Assembly (NCBI GenBank): GCA_024762755.1
Contig: JANTGX010000010.1
Span: 1 to 22,495, forward strand
Length of the DNA: 22,495 nucleotides
Reading direction: 5' to 3'
Source: Gammaproteobacteria bacterium
Lineage (GTDB): Bacteria > Pseudomonadota > Gammaproteobacteria > SZUA-152
In this document: positions 13,334 through 21,800 of the stretch, one piece after another
Layout: each line of letters opens with the position of its first letter
Numbering within the stretch: position 1 is the first letter of the stretch
Made by a program: the position numbers and the translations under genes
The notes under the pieces: generated by a model
What the model was told of the DNA's origin: nothing
The model's database searches: none
Seen by the model: the letters and a program-made list of their open reading frames with translations, nothing else

Positions 13334-16300
13334 TGGCCGATACCCACACCGCGAACACCTGTGGCTGCTGCACGGGGATCGACCCCAAGACACCGCACCG
13401 CCTCGACAATCCGCCGGGTCAGCCGGCCATCGCCTACCGCCTGGGCCGCCACGGCGACTTCCTGGCCTCCATCCAGGCCCGCCTGTCCAGCAGCGACTAC
13501 CCGGCCCTGGCTGCCTTCGCCAGCCGCGAGGCGGACGACTTCACCTTGGCCCTGGCCGATGCGCTGGCCAGCTCGCTGGACGTGCTCACCTTCTATGCCG
13601 AGCGCATTGCCAACGAACACTACCTGCGCACCGCCAGCGAGCGGCTGTCGGTACGCGAGCTGGCGCGCCTGATCGGCTACCGTCTGGCGCCGGGGCTGGC
13701 GGCCGGCACCCACCTCGCCTTCACCCTGCAGGCCCTGCCCGGCGAGCCGGCGCAGCGCATCACGATCCCGGTGGGCACCCGGGTGCAGAGCGTGCCCGGT
13801 CAGGACGAGGCGGCGCAGACCTTCGAGACCACCGCCGCCATCGAGGCGCGCAGCACCTGGAACGCCATCCCGGTGCAGCAGGACGAGCCCTGGCACCCGC
13901 AGCACGGTGATACCGAGCTGTGGCTGGCGGGGCTCGACACCGGCCTGGCACCGGGCGATGCCATCCTGATCGTCGGCGCTGAGCGGGAGGCCGACGCCGG
14001 TGATGAACACTGGGACGTGCGCATCGTCTCCAGCGTGGAGACAGAGCGCTCCGCCGGGCGCACCCACATCACCTGGGCCGAACCCCTGGGCAGCCGCGTG
14101 CCCCCCATGGACCCCGCGGGCAGGGGCGTGCAGGTCTTTGCCCTGCGTCAGCGTACGGCGCTGTTCGGCCACAATGCCCCCGATCCCAATCTGCTCGGCA
14201 ACAAGGATTCCAATATCGACAAACTCATCGAGCTGACGGAGGACAAGAAGCTCTATCGATGGAGAAACTTCGAACTCGACCCTGGCCACCTCGATCTCGC
14301 CACCGACAACCCAAAGATCGTGGCCGGCAGTTGGATCGCCCTGGTCTCCAATGAATCCTGGGTCGGTCATCCCACCCTGCCGGGCTATGTGGAGCTGTAT
14401 CGAGCGGCACGCGTCACCCAGGTGACCCGCAATGACTTCGGCCTCTCCGCCAGCGTGACGCGCATCCGCCCCGACGGCCAGGAAAACCTCACCCCCAAGC
14501 GCTTCGACCTGCGCAAGACCCTGGTGCTGGCCCAGAGCGAGGCGCTGACCCCGGCGGCCACCCCGTTGCGCCACCCCGTCTACGGCGACAGCCTGACCCT
14601 GGACCAGCGCCTCGACGACTTGCAGCCCGGCCAGGCATTGGCGTTGTCCGGCCCCGGTCAGCGCATCGCCGTGGCAACGGGTGTCGAGGGAGTGGAACTG
14701 ACACTGGACGATGGCCAGAAGGTGGCGTTGGCCGAGGGGGACGAGTTATTCCTGTTGGCCCCACCGGAGCGGCTGACCCCGATACCCCATCTCGTCCACT
14801 TCGAGCCCGTCTTGCGGCCGCCCCTGATCCTGCCCCTGCCGTGGAATCCGCCTCCCGGCCCAGTGGAGATAACCCCGCTGCGGCCGACGACACACTCTGT
14901 CACCGAGCTTCGCCCTGGGGTCACCGGGCCCACGACCTTCGTGGCGCGCACCCATGCTAGCCTGCCCGCCGCTGCACCCGCCGCCGAAACCGTGTCACAA
15001 CCGCAGGTCTACTACCTCGCCACCACGCTCGCGGGCAAGGAGTTCTCCGACCTGGTAGGTGATGAGACCACCCGCCTGCGCCTGCGGCTCGCGGATCGTG
15101 ACGGCCGCCACGGCACCCTGGAGGCACAGGGCGACCAGATCGCACTGGCGCCCAGCCGGGACGACGACCCACTGCTGTGGGAGATCGTCTTCATCGCCGA
15201 GACCGCCGATGCCATTCGATCTGACCGCGACCACACCCAGCTCACGCTGCGAGCCCCCTTGCAGCACGTCTATGCCCGCACCGGCCTGCGCATCAATGCC
15301 AATGTCGCACCCGCCAGCCAGGGCGAGACGGTGGAGGAGATCCTCGGCAGCGGCGATGCCAGCCAGCCCGATCTGCAGTTCCCGCTCGGTCAGGGGCCGC
15401 TGACCTATGTCTCCGCCGCCACCCCCAGCGGTCGCACCTCGACCCTCGAGCTGCGCGTCAACGACCTGCTGTGGCAGGAAGTCCCCTCTCTCTATGCCGC
15501 GCCGGCCGATGCGCGCGTCTACGCCACCTGGCAGGACGACAATGCCCGTACCACCCTGCAATTCGGTGATGGCCAGGAGGGGGCCCGCCCGCCGAGTGGC
15601 GAGAGCAATCTGCGCGTCAAATACCGCAAGGGGCTGGGCTGCGCCGGCAATGTGGCGGCGGGCCGCCTCACCACCCTGCTGGCACGCCCACTGGGTGTCA
15701 GCGAGGTGGTCAACCCGGTGGCCGCCAGCGGCGGCGAGGATGCCGAGACGCTGGATCGGGCGCGGCAGAACGCGCCGCTCACGGTACTGACGCTCGACCG
15801 GGCGGTGTCGGTGCAGGACTACGCCGACTTCGCGCGTGCCTTCGCCGGCATCGACAAGGCCCATGCCCTATGGATCGCCAGCGGGCCGGGCCAGGGGGTG
15901 TTCCTGACGGTGGCTGGGGTGGCCGGGACCGTCGTGTCGGGGACGGTGCGCGACCATCTGCACCAGGCCCTGCGGGACTATGGTGACGCACTCGTGCCGC
16001 TACAGATCCGCGACTACCGCGAGGCCCGCTTCCACTGCGGCCTGGCGTTGAAGGTCGATGCGGCCCATGAGCAAGAGGCGGTATGGGCGGCGGTACGCGA
16101 GGCGCTGCGTGCGGCCCTTGGCTTCGATCAGCGCCAGTTCGGCCAGGGGGTATCGGTGGACGAGGTGGCGGCCATCGCCCAGGGGGTGGCGGGGGTCATC
16201 GCCGCCCATGTACTGCACCTATACCGTGACGGTCAGCCACCGAGCCGCCAGCCGCGCCTGTTCGCCGCCCTGCCCATGGCCTCCCCGACTACGCCGCCGC

Positions 16301-16359
16301 AGCCCGCCGAGCTGCTCACCCTGGCCGACGGCCCCATCGAACTGGAGGTCATGTCATGA
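13333..16359 (+). CDS. Baseplate assembly protein gpJ-like 2 (large wedge paralogue)
   Basis: A 1008-residue protein from ATG 13333 (GTG 13330 adds one residue). The N-terminus has a Cys cluster, C10, C12 and C13 in CGCC, then ASREADDFTLALADALASSLDVLTFYAERIANEHYLRTA (about 56-94), the wedge entry segment also seen in its neighbour as TLAELIAYVGDLQHYQLD. The middle (about 120-720) is a long beta-rich insertion with several barrel-like repeats. The Baseplate_J core is at about 740-880: FGDGQEGARPPSG, GCAGNVAAGRL near 769-779, NPVAASGGEDAETLDRARQNAP and SVQDYADFARAFAGI. The two gpJ-like proteins differ greatly in length and probably form a heterodimer where T4 uses a gp6 homodimer; that is inference. 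The stop overlaps the gpI-like start by 4 bases. Confidence 0.9.
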   Translation: MADTHTANTCGCCTGIDPKTPHRLDNPPGQPAIAYRLGRHGDFLASIQARLSSSDYPALAAFASREADDFTLALADALASSLDVLTFYAERIANEHYLRTASERLSVRELARLIGYRLAPGLAAGTHLAFTLQALPGEPAQRITIPVGTRVQSVPGQDEAAQTFETTAAIEARSTWNAIPVQQDEPWHPQHGDTELWLAGLDTGLAPGDAILIVGAEREADAGDEHWDVRIVSSVETERSAGRTHITWAEPLGSRVPPMDPAGRGVQVFALRQRTALFGHNAPDPNLLGNKDSNIDKLIELTEDKKLYRWRNFELDPGHLDLATDNPKIVAGSWIALVSNESWVGHPTLPGYVELYRAARVTQVTRNDFGLSASVTRIRPDGQENLTPKRFDLRKTLVLAQSEALTPAATPLRHPVYGDSLTLDQRLDDLQPGQALALSGPGQRIAVATGVEGVELTLDDGQKVALAEGDELFLLAPPERLTPIPHLVHFEPVLRPPLILPLPWNPPPGPVEITPLRPTTHSVTELRPGVTGPTTFVARTHASLPAAAPAAETVSQPQVYYLATTLAGKEFSDLVGDETTRLRLRLADRDGRHGTLEAQGDQIALAPSRDDDPLLWEIVFIAETADAIRSDRDHTQLTLRAPLQHVYARTGLRINANVAPASQGETVEEILGSGDASQPDLQFPLGQGPLTYVSAATPSGRTSTLELRVNDLLWQEVPSLYAAPADARVYATWQDDNARTTLQFGDGQEGARPPSGESNLRVKYRKGLGCAGNVAAGRLTTLLARPLGVSEVVNPVAASGGEDAETLDRARQNAPLTVLTLDRAVSVQDYADFARAFAGIDKAHALWIASGPGQGVFLTVAGVAGTVVSGTVRDHLHQALRDYGDALVPLQIRDYREARFHCGLALKVDAAHEQEAVWAAVREALRAALGFDQRQFGQGVSVDEVAAIAQGVAGVIAAHVLHLYRDGQPPSRQPRLFAALPMASPTTPPQPAELLTLADGPIELEVMS

Positions 16360-18533
16360 GCAGCGACGCCCGTTCCCTGTTCGAGTTGTTGCCGGCCATC
16401 CACCGCATCCGCGACGCGGAGCTGGCCCGGGCCGAGGGCACCGAGCGCGGCCCACTGGAGGAGTTGCTGGCAGTCTTCGCCGAGCAGCTCGACGTGGCGC
16501 AGGAGAATCTGGACCAGCTCTACGACGACCTGTTCATCGAGACCTGCGCCGACTGGGTGGTACCCTATCTTGGCGACCTGATCGGTTACCAGCCGCTGCA
16601 CGGCGAGGTGCCGGAGGTAGCCAGCCCACGCGCCGAGGTAGCCCACACCATCGCCCTGCGCCGCCGCAAGGGCACCGCCCTGGTGCTGGAGCAGCTGGCC
16701 CGCGACGTGACCGGTTGGGACGCCCGCGCGGTGGAGTACTTCCAGCGTCTGCTGACCAGCCAGTCCATGGCCCACCCGCGGCCAGACAACCTCTGGAGCC
16801 CGGACCTGCGCCGCACCGAGGCCCTGGAATGGACCGGCACTGCCTTCGACAGCGCGACGCGCAGCATCGACGTGCGCCACATCGCTTCCGGCGGCGGGCG
16901 CTACAATATCCCCAACGTGGGTCTGCATCTGTGGCGCATCCGGGCCTACCGCCATACCCAAACCCCCGCCTATCGGGTTGGCCCCCAGCGCTACCGCGTC
17001 AGCCCCCTCAACCACGACCTGCCGCTCTACAACCGTCCCCAGGCGGAGACCGACATTAGCCACCTCGCCGAGCCGGACAACGTGCCCTGGCCGTTGTCCC
17101 CCCTTCGCCTGGCTCGGCACCTGCAACGCTACTACACGGGGACAAACGGTCTCGCCCCCAGCCTGGCATTGTGGCTGAACGGCAGCCTCATCGAGGCAGA
17201 CGACATCCTGGTCTGCGACCTGAGCGACCACGCCGGGGGCTGGGCCCACACCCCACCCCCCGACGGCAAGGTCGCCATCGACCCGCTGCTGGGCCGCATC
17301 GCCCTGCCCGCCGATGCGCCCGATTCGGCCGAGCTGCAGGTAACCTGGCACGAGGGCTTCCCGGCCGATCTGGGCGGTGGCGAATACGAACGGGGCACGA
17401 CGCTGCCAGCCCCCCCGGAGACCACCACCCTAGTGCGCGTGCCGGACGAGGCGGCCACGCTGGGCGATGCACTGACTGCGGTGGCCGGCAACGGTGTCAT
17501 CGAAATCACCGACAACGCACGCTATGACGGTAAGCTGGAGAACGCACGCTATGACGGTAAGCTGGAGATCGAGGTGGCCGAGCAGGGACGAATCGAGATC
17601 CGCGCCCGCAATGGCCGCCGCCCGGTGCTTGATCTGACCAGTCTAAAGGTGATTGGCGGGGCTGGCAGCAGCCTTGTCCTCAATGGACTATTAGTGACCG
17701 GTGCCCTACTCGAGGTACCGGCCCTTACCGACGACGATACCGACGAAAATGCCAATAAAAACCAGCTGAGCCGGCTGGAGTTGATTGATTGCACTCTGGT
17801 GCCAGGCCTGCGCCTGCAGCCGGATGGCATGCCAAAACAACCGGACGAGGCCAGCCTGGAACTGGGCGTTGCCGGCCTGGAGACCCACCTGACGCGCTGC
17901 ATCGTGGGGGCCATCCGCAATCATGCCGACGCCCGCCTCGAAGCCAGCGACAGCCTGATCGACGCCACGGACCCGACCCGCTTGGCCTATGCCGAGCCCG
18001 ATGGCAGTACCGCCGGCGGCCATCTCGCGCTGGACAGTTGCACGCTGATCGGCCGGGTCGAGGCGCGTGAGATCGGCACCATCGCCAATAGCATCCTGCT
18101 CGCCCGCAGTGTCGACGACGAGGCGCCGGTGCGGGTGAGCCAGCGCCAGCACGGCTGCCTGCGCTTCAGCTACGTGCCAGCCGGGTCCAGCGTACCGCAC
18201 CAGTACCGCTGCCAGCCGGCCCTGGCCATCCAACAAGCGCTGCAGGCAGCCAAAGCACAGAACCCGGACCTCGACGCCAGCGCCCAAGCGGCGATCGAGC
18301 GGGAAGTGACGGCGCGGGTGCAGCCCGGCCTGCGGCAACAACGCTATGGCCGGCCCGCCTATGGCCAACTCACCCTCAGCACGCCACAAGAGATCCGCCA
18401 GGGGGCGGAGAACGAGGCAGAGATGGGGGTGTATCGGCATCTATATGGGCCGCAGCGCGATACCAACCTGCGTATTCGCCTGCGCGAGTACCTGCGGGTG
18501 GGCCTGGAAGCGGGCATCTTTCATGAATCCTAG
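16356..18533 (+). CDS. Tail protein I-like baseplate protein (Afp12/T4 gp7-like) with beta-helix extension
   Basis: A 725-residue protein. The N-terminal ~200 residues fit phage tail protein I: RSLFELLPAIHRIRDAE, a helix with EQLDVAQENLDQLYDDLFIETC, then DWVVPYLGDLIGY at 66-78 and ALRRRKGTALVLEQLARDVTGW. In eCIS this protein joins gpJ in the wedge (Afp12). The middle has strands with no clear family. From about 362 the sequence turns to short repeated strands (GVIEITDN, RIEIRARNGRRPVLDL, SLVLNGLLVTG, LELIDCTLVPG, THLTRCIVG, LALDSCTLIG), typical of a right-handed parallel beta-helix. The C-terminal ~100 residues are helical, ending REYLRVGLEAGIFHES. A 27-base perfect tandem duplication lies at the start of the helix. 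It is the last gene of the coupled run. Confidence 0.87.
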   Translation: MSSDARSLFELLPAIHRIRDAELARAEGTERGPLEELLAVFAEQLDVAQENLDQLYDDLFIETCADWVVPYLGDLIGYQPLHGEVPEVASPRAEVAHTIALRRRKGTALVLEQLARDVTGWDARAVEYFQRLLTSQSMAHPRPDNLWSPDLRRTEALEWTGTAFDSATRSIDVRHIASGGGRYNIPNVGLHLWRIRAYRHTQTPAYRVGPQRYRVSPLNHDLPLYNRPQAETDISHLAEPDNVPWPLSPLRLARHLQRYYTGTNGLAPSLALWLNGSLIEADDILVCDLSDHAGGWAHTPPPDGKVAIDPLLGRIALPADAPDSAELQVTWHEGFPADLGGGEYERGTTLPAPPETTTLVRVPDEAATLGDALTAVAGNGVIEITDNARYDGKLENARYDGKLEIEVAEQGRIEIRARNGRRPVLDLTSLKVIGGAGSSLVLNGLLVTGALLEVPALTDDDTDENANKNQLSRLELIDCTLVPGLRLQPDGMPKQPDEASLELGVAGLETHLTRCIVGAIRNHADARLEASDSLIDATDPTRLAYAEPDGSTAGGHLALDSCTLIGRVEAREIGTIANSILLARSVDDEAPVRVSQRQHGCLRFSYVPAGSSVPHQYRCQPALAIQQALQAAKAQNPDLDASAQAAIEREVTARVQPGLRQQRYGRPAYGQLTLSTPQEIRQGAENEAEMGVYRHLYGPQRDTNLRIRLREYLRVGLEAGIFHES
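17514..17567 (+). repeat. Perfect 27-bp tandem duplication, in frame
   Basis: Positions 17514-17540 and 17541-17567 are identical at all 27 bases. Each unit encodes NARYDGKLE (residues 387-395 and 396-404 of the gpI-like protein). Identity at synonymous sites points to a recent duplication, which keeps the reading frame and adds nine residues to the beta-helix part. Confidence 0.95.
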
Positions 18534-18555
18534 CAGGACCTTGGAAGGCCCATTT

Positions 18556-18599
18556 CCTGGGCATTTCCAGGATCGTAGGTTGGGTTAGCGCAGCGTAAC
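18556..18599 (+). repeat. 44-base direct repeat, copy A
   Basis: It begins CCTGGGCATTTCCAGGATCG, a small imperfect palindrome (CCTGG..CCAGG), and runs into the REP palindrome. It differs from copy B at two positions. Confidence 0.85.
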
Positions 18600-18604
18600 C
18601 CAAC
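18575..18604 (+). repeat. REP-like unit 1 (forward)
   Basis: GTAG is followed by a perfect 9-base inverted repeat, GTTGGGTTA and TAACCCAAC (18579-18604), around the loop GCGCAGCG. This GTAG-arm-GCGCAGCG-arm layout is common for dispersed palindromes in proteobacterial genomes. Confidence 0.85.
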
Positions 18605-18616
18605 GAATACAGCACC

Positions 18617-18642
18617 GTAGGCCCGATCCAGCGCACCGGATC
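18617..18642 (+). repeat. REP-like unit 2 (forward, degenerate)
   Basis: GTAG followed by GATCC (18625-18629), the loop AGCGCACC and GGATC (18638-18642). It keeps the GTAG flank and a GCGCA-like loop but has a different, shorter stem. Confidence 0.5.
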
Positions 18643-18674
18643 ACGCAAACAGCGGGGGGATCGGCCGAGCTATT

Positions 18675-18704
18675 GCCGGTTCCGCTGCGCTTTAACCGGC
18701 CTAC
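18675..18704 (-). repeat. REP-like unit 3 (reverse, variant arms)
   Basis: GCCGGTT (18675-18681) pairs with AACCGGC (18694-18700) around a loop containing CGCTGCGC, followed by CTAC. The loop and flank match units 1 and 5 read on the other strand, while the arms differ yet remain complementary. Confidence 0.75.
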
Positions 18705-18710
18705 TCGATG

Positions 18711-18754
18711 CCTGGGCATTTCCAGGATCGGAGGTTGGGTTAGCGCAGCCTAAC
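18711..18754 (+). repeat. 44-base direct repeat, copy B
   Basis: It matches copy A at 42 of 44 bases; the differences are T to G at the GTAG flank and G to C at the end of the loop. Confidence 0.85.
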
Positions 18755-18766
18755 GCGACAACCTAC
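18731..18766 (+). repeat. REP-like unit 4 (forward, partly decayed)
   Basis: The left arm AGGTTGGGTTA and loop GCGCAGC are intact; the right arm is altered, with the outer AGGTTG (18732-18737) still matching CAACCT (18759-18764). Confidence 0.65.
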
Positions 18767-18773
18767 GGTTTTC

Positions 18774-18803
18774 GTTGGGTTACGCTGCGCTAACCCAACC
18801 TAC
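18774..18803 (-). repeat. REP-like unit 5 (reverse)
   Basis: This is the exact reverse complement of unit 1. Bases 18784-18800 also pair perfectly with 18733-18749 of unit 4 (17 bases), so units 4 and 5 can form one long hairpin of REPIN type just ahead of the DUF6519 gene. Confidence 0.85.
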
Positions 18804-18831
18804 AATGAGACACCCTGCCCCAACCGACAAC

Positions 18832-18837
18832 GAGGAG
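18832..18837 (+). promoter_or_regulatory. Ribosome binding site of the DUF6519 gene
   Basis: GAGGAG ends 6 bases before the ATG at 18844. It selects this ATG over in-frame ATGs at 18775 and 18805, which lie in or next to REP sequence. Confidence 0.7.
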
Positions 18838-18843
18838 AGCATC

Positions 18844-21800
18844 ATGAGTGGAGACTACAGCCGCAAGCATTTCAGGGCCCGGGACAACTACAGCGGCGTG
18901 CTGGAGCAACAGGGCCGCGTGCACCTCGACTGGGAACACAACGAGGCCACCGCCATCCAGGACCGGCGCTGGCGCGCGGAGAGCGTCGACCTGATCGGGC
19001 ACTGTGGTGTCTCCGATACCACCCCTGACGCCTTCCGGCTCACCGTGGTCGATGGCGCGCTGCACATCGGCGTCGGCCGCCTCTATGTGGACGGGCTACA
19101 GGCGGAGAACCATGGCAATCCGCCACTGAATTTCGACGCGACACTGGCCGAGCTGCATGGCGACAGCGCCGTGCCCTATCTGCAGCAGCCCTATGCCCCA
19201 CAGGTCACCGCTACCACAACCCTGCCGAGCCCGGCCATCGTCGGTGCCATCCCCCTCGCGGGCCAATGTCTGGCCTTCCTCGATGTCTGGCAACGGGAGG
19301 TCACGCACCATCAGGCGCCGGAGCTGGTGGAGACCGCCCTCGGGATTGACACCACCGTCCGTCTGCAGACGGTGTGGCAGGTGAAGCTGTTGCCGGTGAG
19401 TGACGACATCGCACTGGGCTGTGACACGCCGGAAGCCGACATCCCCGGCTGGGACGCGCTGCGCCGCCCGTCTGACCTGCGCCTCACTACCGGGACCCGT
19501 GCGACGCCAGGTGAAGAGGATCCCTGCAGCGTGTCACCGGAGGGTGGCTACCGCGGGCTGGACAATCTGCTCTACCGGGTCGAGGTGCATGATGTCGTGG
19601 GCGGCGTACCTCATATCAAGTGGTCGCGCCACAACGCCGCCATCGTGGCGAACGTCACTCAGATCGCATCGAATCGCAAAAAACTCACCCTCGACAGTCT
19701 GGGGCGTGATGACGTACTGCGCTTCAACACAGGTGACTGGGTCGAGATCACCGACGACCATCGTGAGCTGCTCGGCATCCCGGGCGTCATGCGCCGCGTG
19801 ACGGTGAACGAGACGGAGCGCAGCCTGAGTTTCGACTACGACGACTCGGCGCTCGACACCGCCGACTTTCCCACCGATAGCAGCGGCCAACCCGACCCCA
19901 ACCGCCACATGCGCGTCATTCGCTGGGACCAGCGTGGCCAGGTCCTCGACACCGATGACAACCTGCTGGTCGACCTGAGCGATACGGCCTCCGGTGGCGT
20001 CATCCCGGCCGCCGGCCCCAGCATCACCCTGCCACTCGAACATGGGCTGCTGGTCAAGCTGGACTTCCCCGACGATGGCATCGCCCGCACCGGTGACCAT
20101 TGGTGCTTCGCGGTACGCACCGCCGACGCCTCGGTAGAGGCGCTGGAACAGGCACCGCCGCTCGGCATCCATCACCACTTCTGCCGACTGGCGGTGGTGC
20201 ACTCTACCGGTGAGGCATTCGAGGGCGCGCCGGCGGACTGCCGACCCCACTTTCCACCCCTCACACAGCTGTACCGCTTCTTCCACGTCGGAGGCGATGG
20301 CCAAGAGGCTGGCCCGCGTGAATTCCTGCCCCAGCCCTTGCAGGTCGGGGTGAACAATGGCGGGCGTCCAGTGGTCGGCGCCCAGGTCGCCTTCGAGATC
20401 GTCGAGGGCAACGGACGCCTGCGGTCCGGCGATTCCGGCTTGCTCAAACGGCTGGAGGTCGCGACCGACGCCCAAGGCATCGCCAGCTGTGACTGGCGCC
20501 TCGATGTCCCCCACGCCAGTCAACGCGTCCAGGCCACCCTGCTCAATGCCGAAGGGCGTAGCTTTGTCGACGACAGCGGCGCGAACCTCACCACGCCGCT
20601 CTATTTCAACGCCAAGCGGGAAGTGGCCCAGGCCGGTGGTGGCTGTCGGGTCACGGTCGGCCAGGGGGGTACCTTCGAACGGCTGGACGAGGCCATTGAG
20701 ACGCTGTTGAACGAGGGTGTACGCGACCTCTGCCTGTGCCTGCTAGCCGGCGACCACGAGAGCCAGGGCCTGGAGCTCGCACCGGAACTGGCGGCCCGCG
20801 ATCTGCATCTGAGCCTCAGCGGCTGTGGCCCGGCCAGCCACCTGCGCCTGGTAGAAACGGGTTGGCGGTTGCGCGGCCTGGGGGCGGTGACATTGCGTGA
20901 TCTGAGTATCGAGGCCGGCTTTCCGGTCAACGATACCGACGGCGCCATCACCCTGCGCCACTGTGCCCAGGTGAGTCTAGCCAGCTGCACCCTGCGGGGT
21001 TTTACGCCCGAGGGGCCCCTGCTCTCCATCACTGCCGCCGATCAGGTGCGGCTGCGCGACAACCAGCTGGAGGCCAGCACCTCCAGCAGCCTGACCGCAC
21101 CGCAGAAGATCTTCACCGGGAGCGAAATCGTCAGCCTGGCCGAGTTGTTCCAACTGCCCGCCGATGGGGAATTTGGCTGGGCGGTGTTTCGCAAAAAGGC
21201 CGCCGCGGTGGCCAAACAGCTCGCCGACCTACCACTGGACGAACGCCAGGCCATGCAAAAGCGCCTGCAGGACGCGCTAGCACAGCAGGGTGGGATCTTC
21301 GCTGCCCTGAGCAATGGCGAGCGCATGAATCTGCAGAAACTCGCCCTCAAACTGGGGGACGAAAAACCGACCGAGTCCGAGTTGTTCGACATCATCCTCG
21401 ACAGTCGCCGCGCTGCCATCAAGGCGCGACCCGGCCTGGCCCTGGTGCTGGGCGAGGCCCTGCCAGACCAGCCCGGACCTGAAATGGCACTGGATATCCT
21501 GGACCAAGACGACCTGATCAGCCTAGAGAGCAACGAGATCGCCGGCAGCGTGAGCCTGTACGGCCTGCCGGCCAGCGAGGATTTCCTGCGCGAGGTGCTA
21601 ACCGCTGAGTTCCTGAAATCCCTGGAAGGCCAGGTCGCCGAACATATCGTGCACGGCATCATGGGCACCCTCAGCCTGCGTGGCAATCAACTGGTCAATC
21701 TGACCGTGAGCAAGGCCGTCATCAAACAATTGCAATCTGCGGCTGCAACGGGCAAGGCCGAACTGTTCGGCCTCTTCGCCCGTTGCCTGTTCAGCGACAA

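Larger units (their letters stand above)
18534..18843. other. 310-bp intergenic region filled with REP-like palindromes
   Basis: This is the only long non-coding gap among the intact genes. It holds a direct repeat of 44 bases (42 identical) at 18556-18599 and 18711-18754, and at least five REP-like units listed separately. No T-tract follows any hairpin, so a classical intrinsic terminator is not evident, and I see no convincing -35/-10 pair. Open frames through it start inside REP sequence and are not credible genes. Confidence 0.8.

Noticed and set aside
13234..14574. Open frame of 446 codons on the minus strand opposite the second gpJ-like gene
   Set aside because: Same shadow effect; repetitive Gly/Val/Gln-rich composition, no ribosome binding site and no domain.
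18556..18604. Intrinsic terminator after the gpI-like gene
   Set aside because: The hairpins are strong but none is followed by a run of T, so only a REP function is supported.
18775..18843. Longer N-terminus for the DUF6519 protein from ATG at 18775 or 18805
   Set aside because: The added residues translate REP sequence. The family N-terminus (GDYSR) and GAGGAG fit the ATG at 18844.
18534..18843. CRISPR array or IS ends as explanation of the repeats
   Set aside because: Units are palindromes in both orientations with irregular spacing and no constant spacer length; no transposase or target-site duplication is seen.
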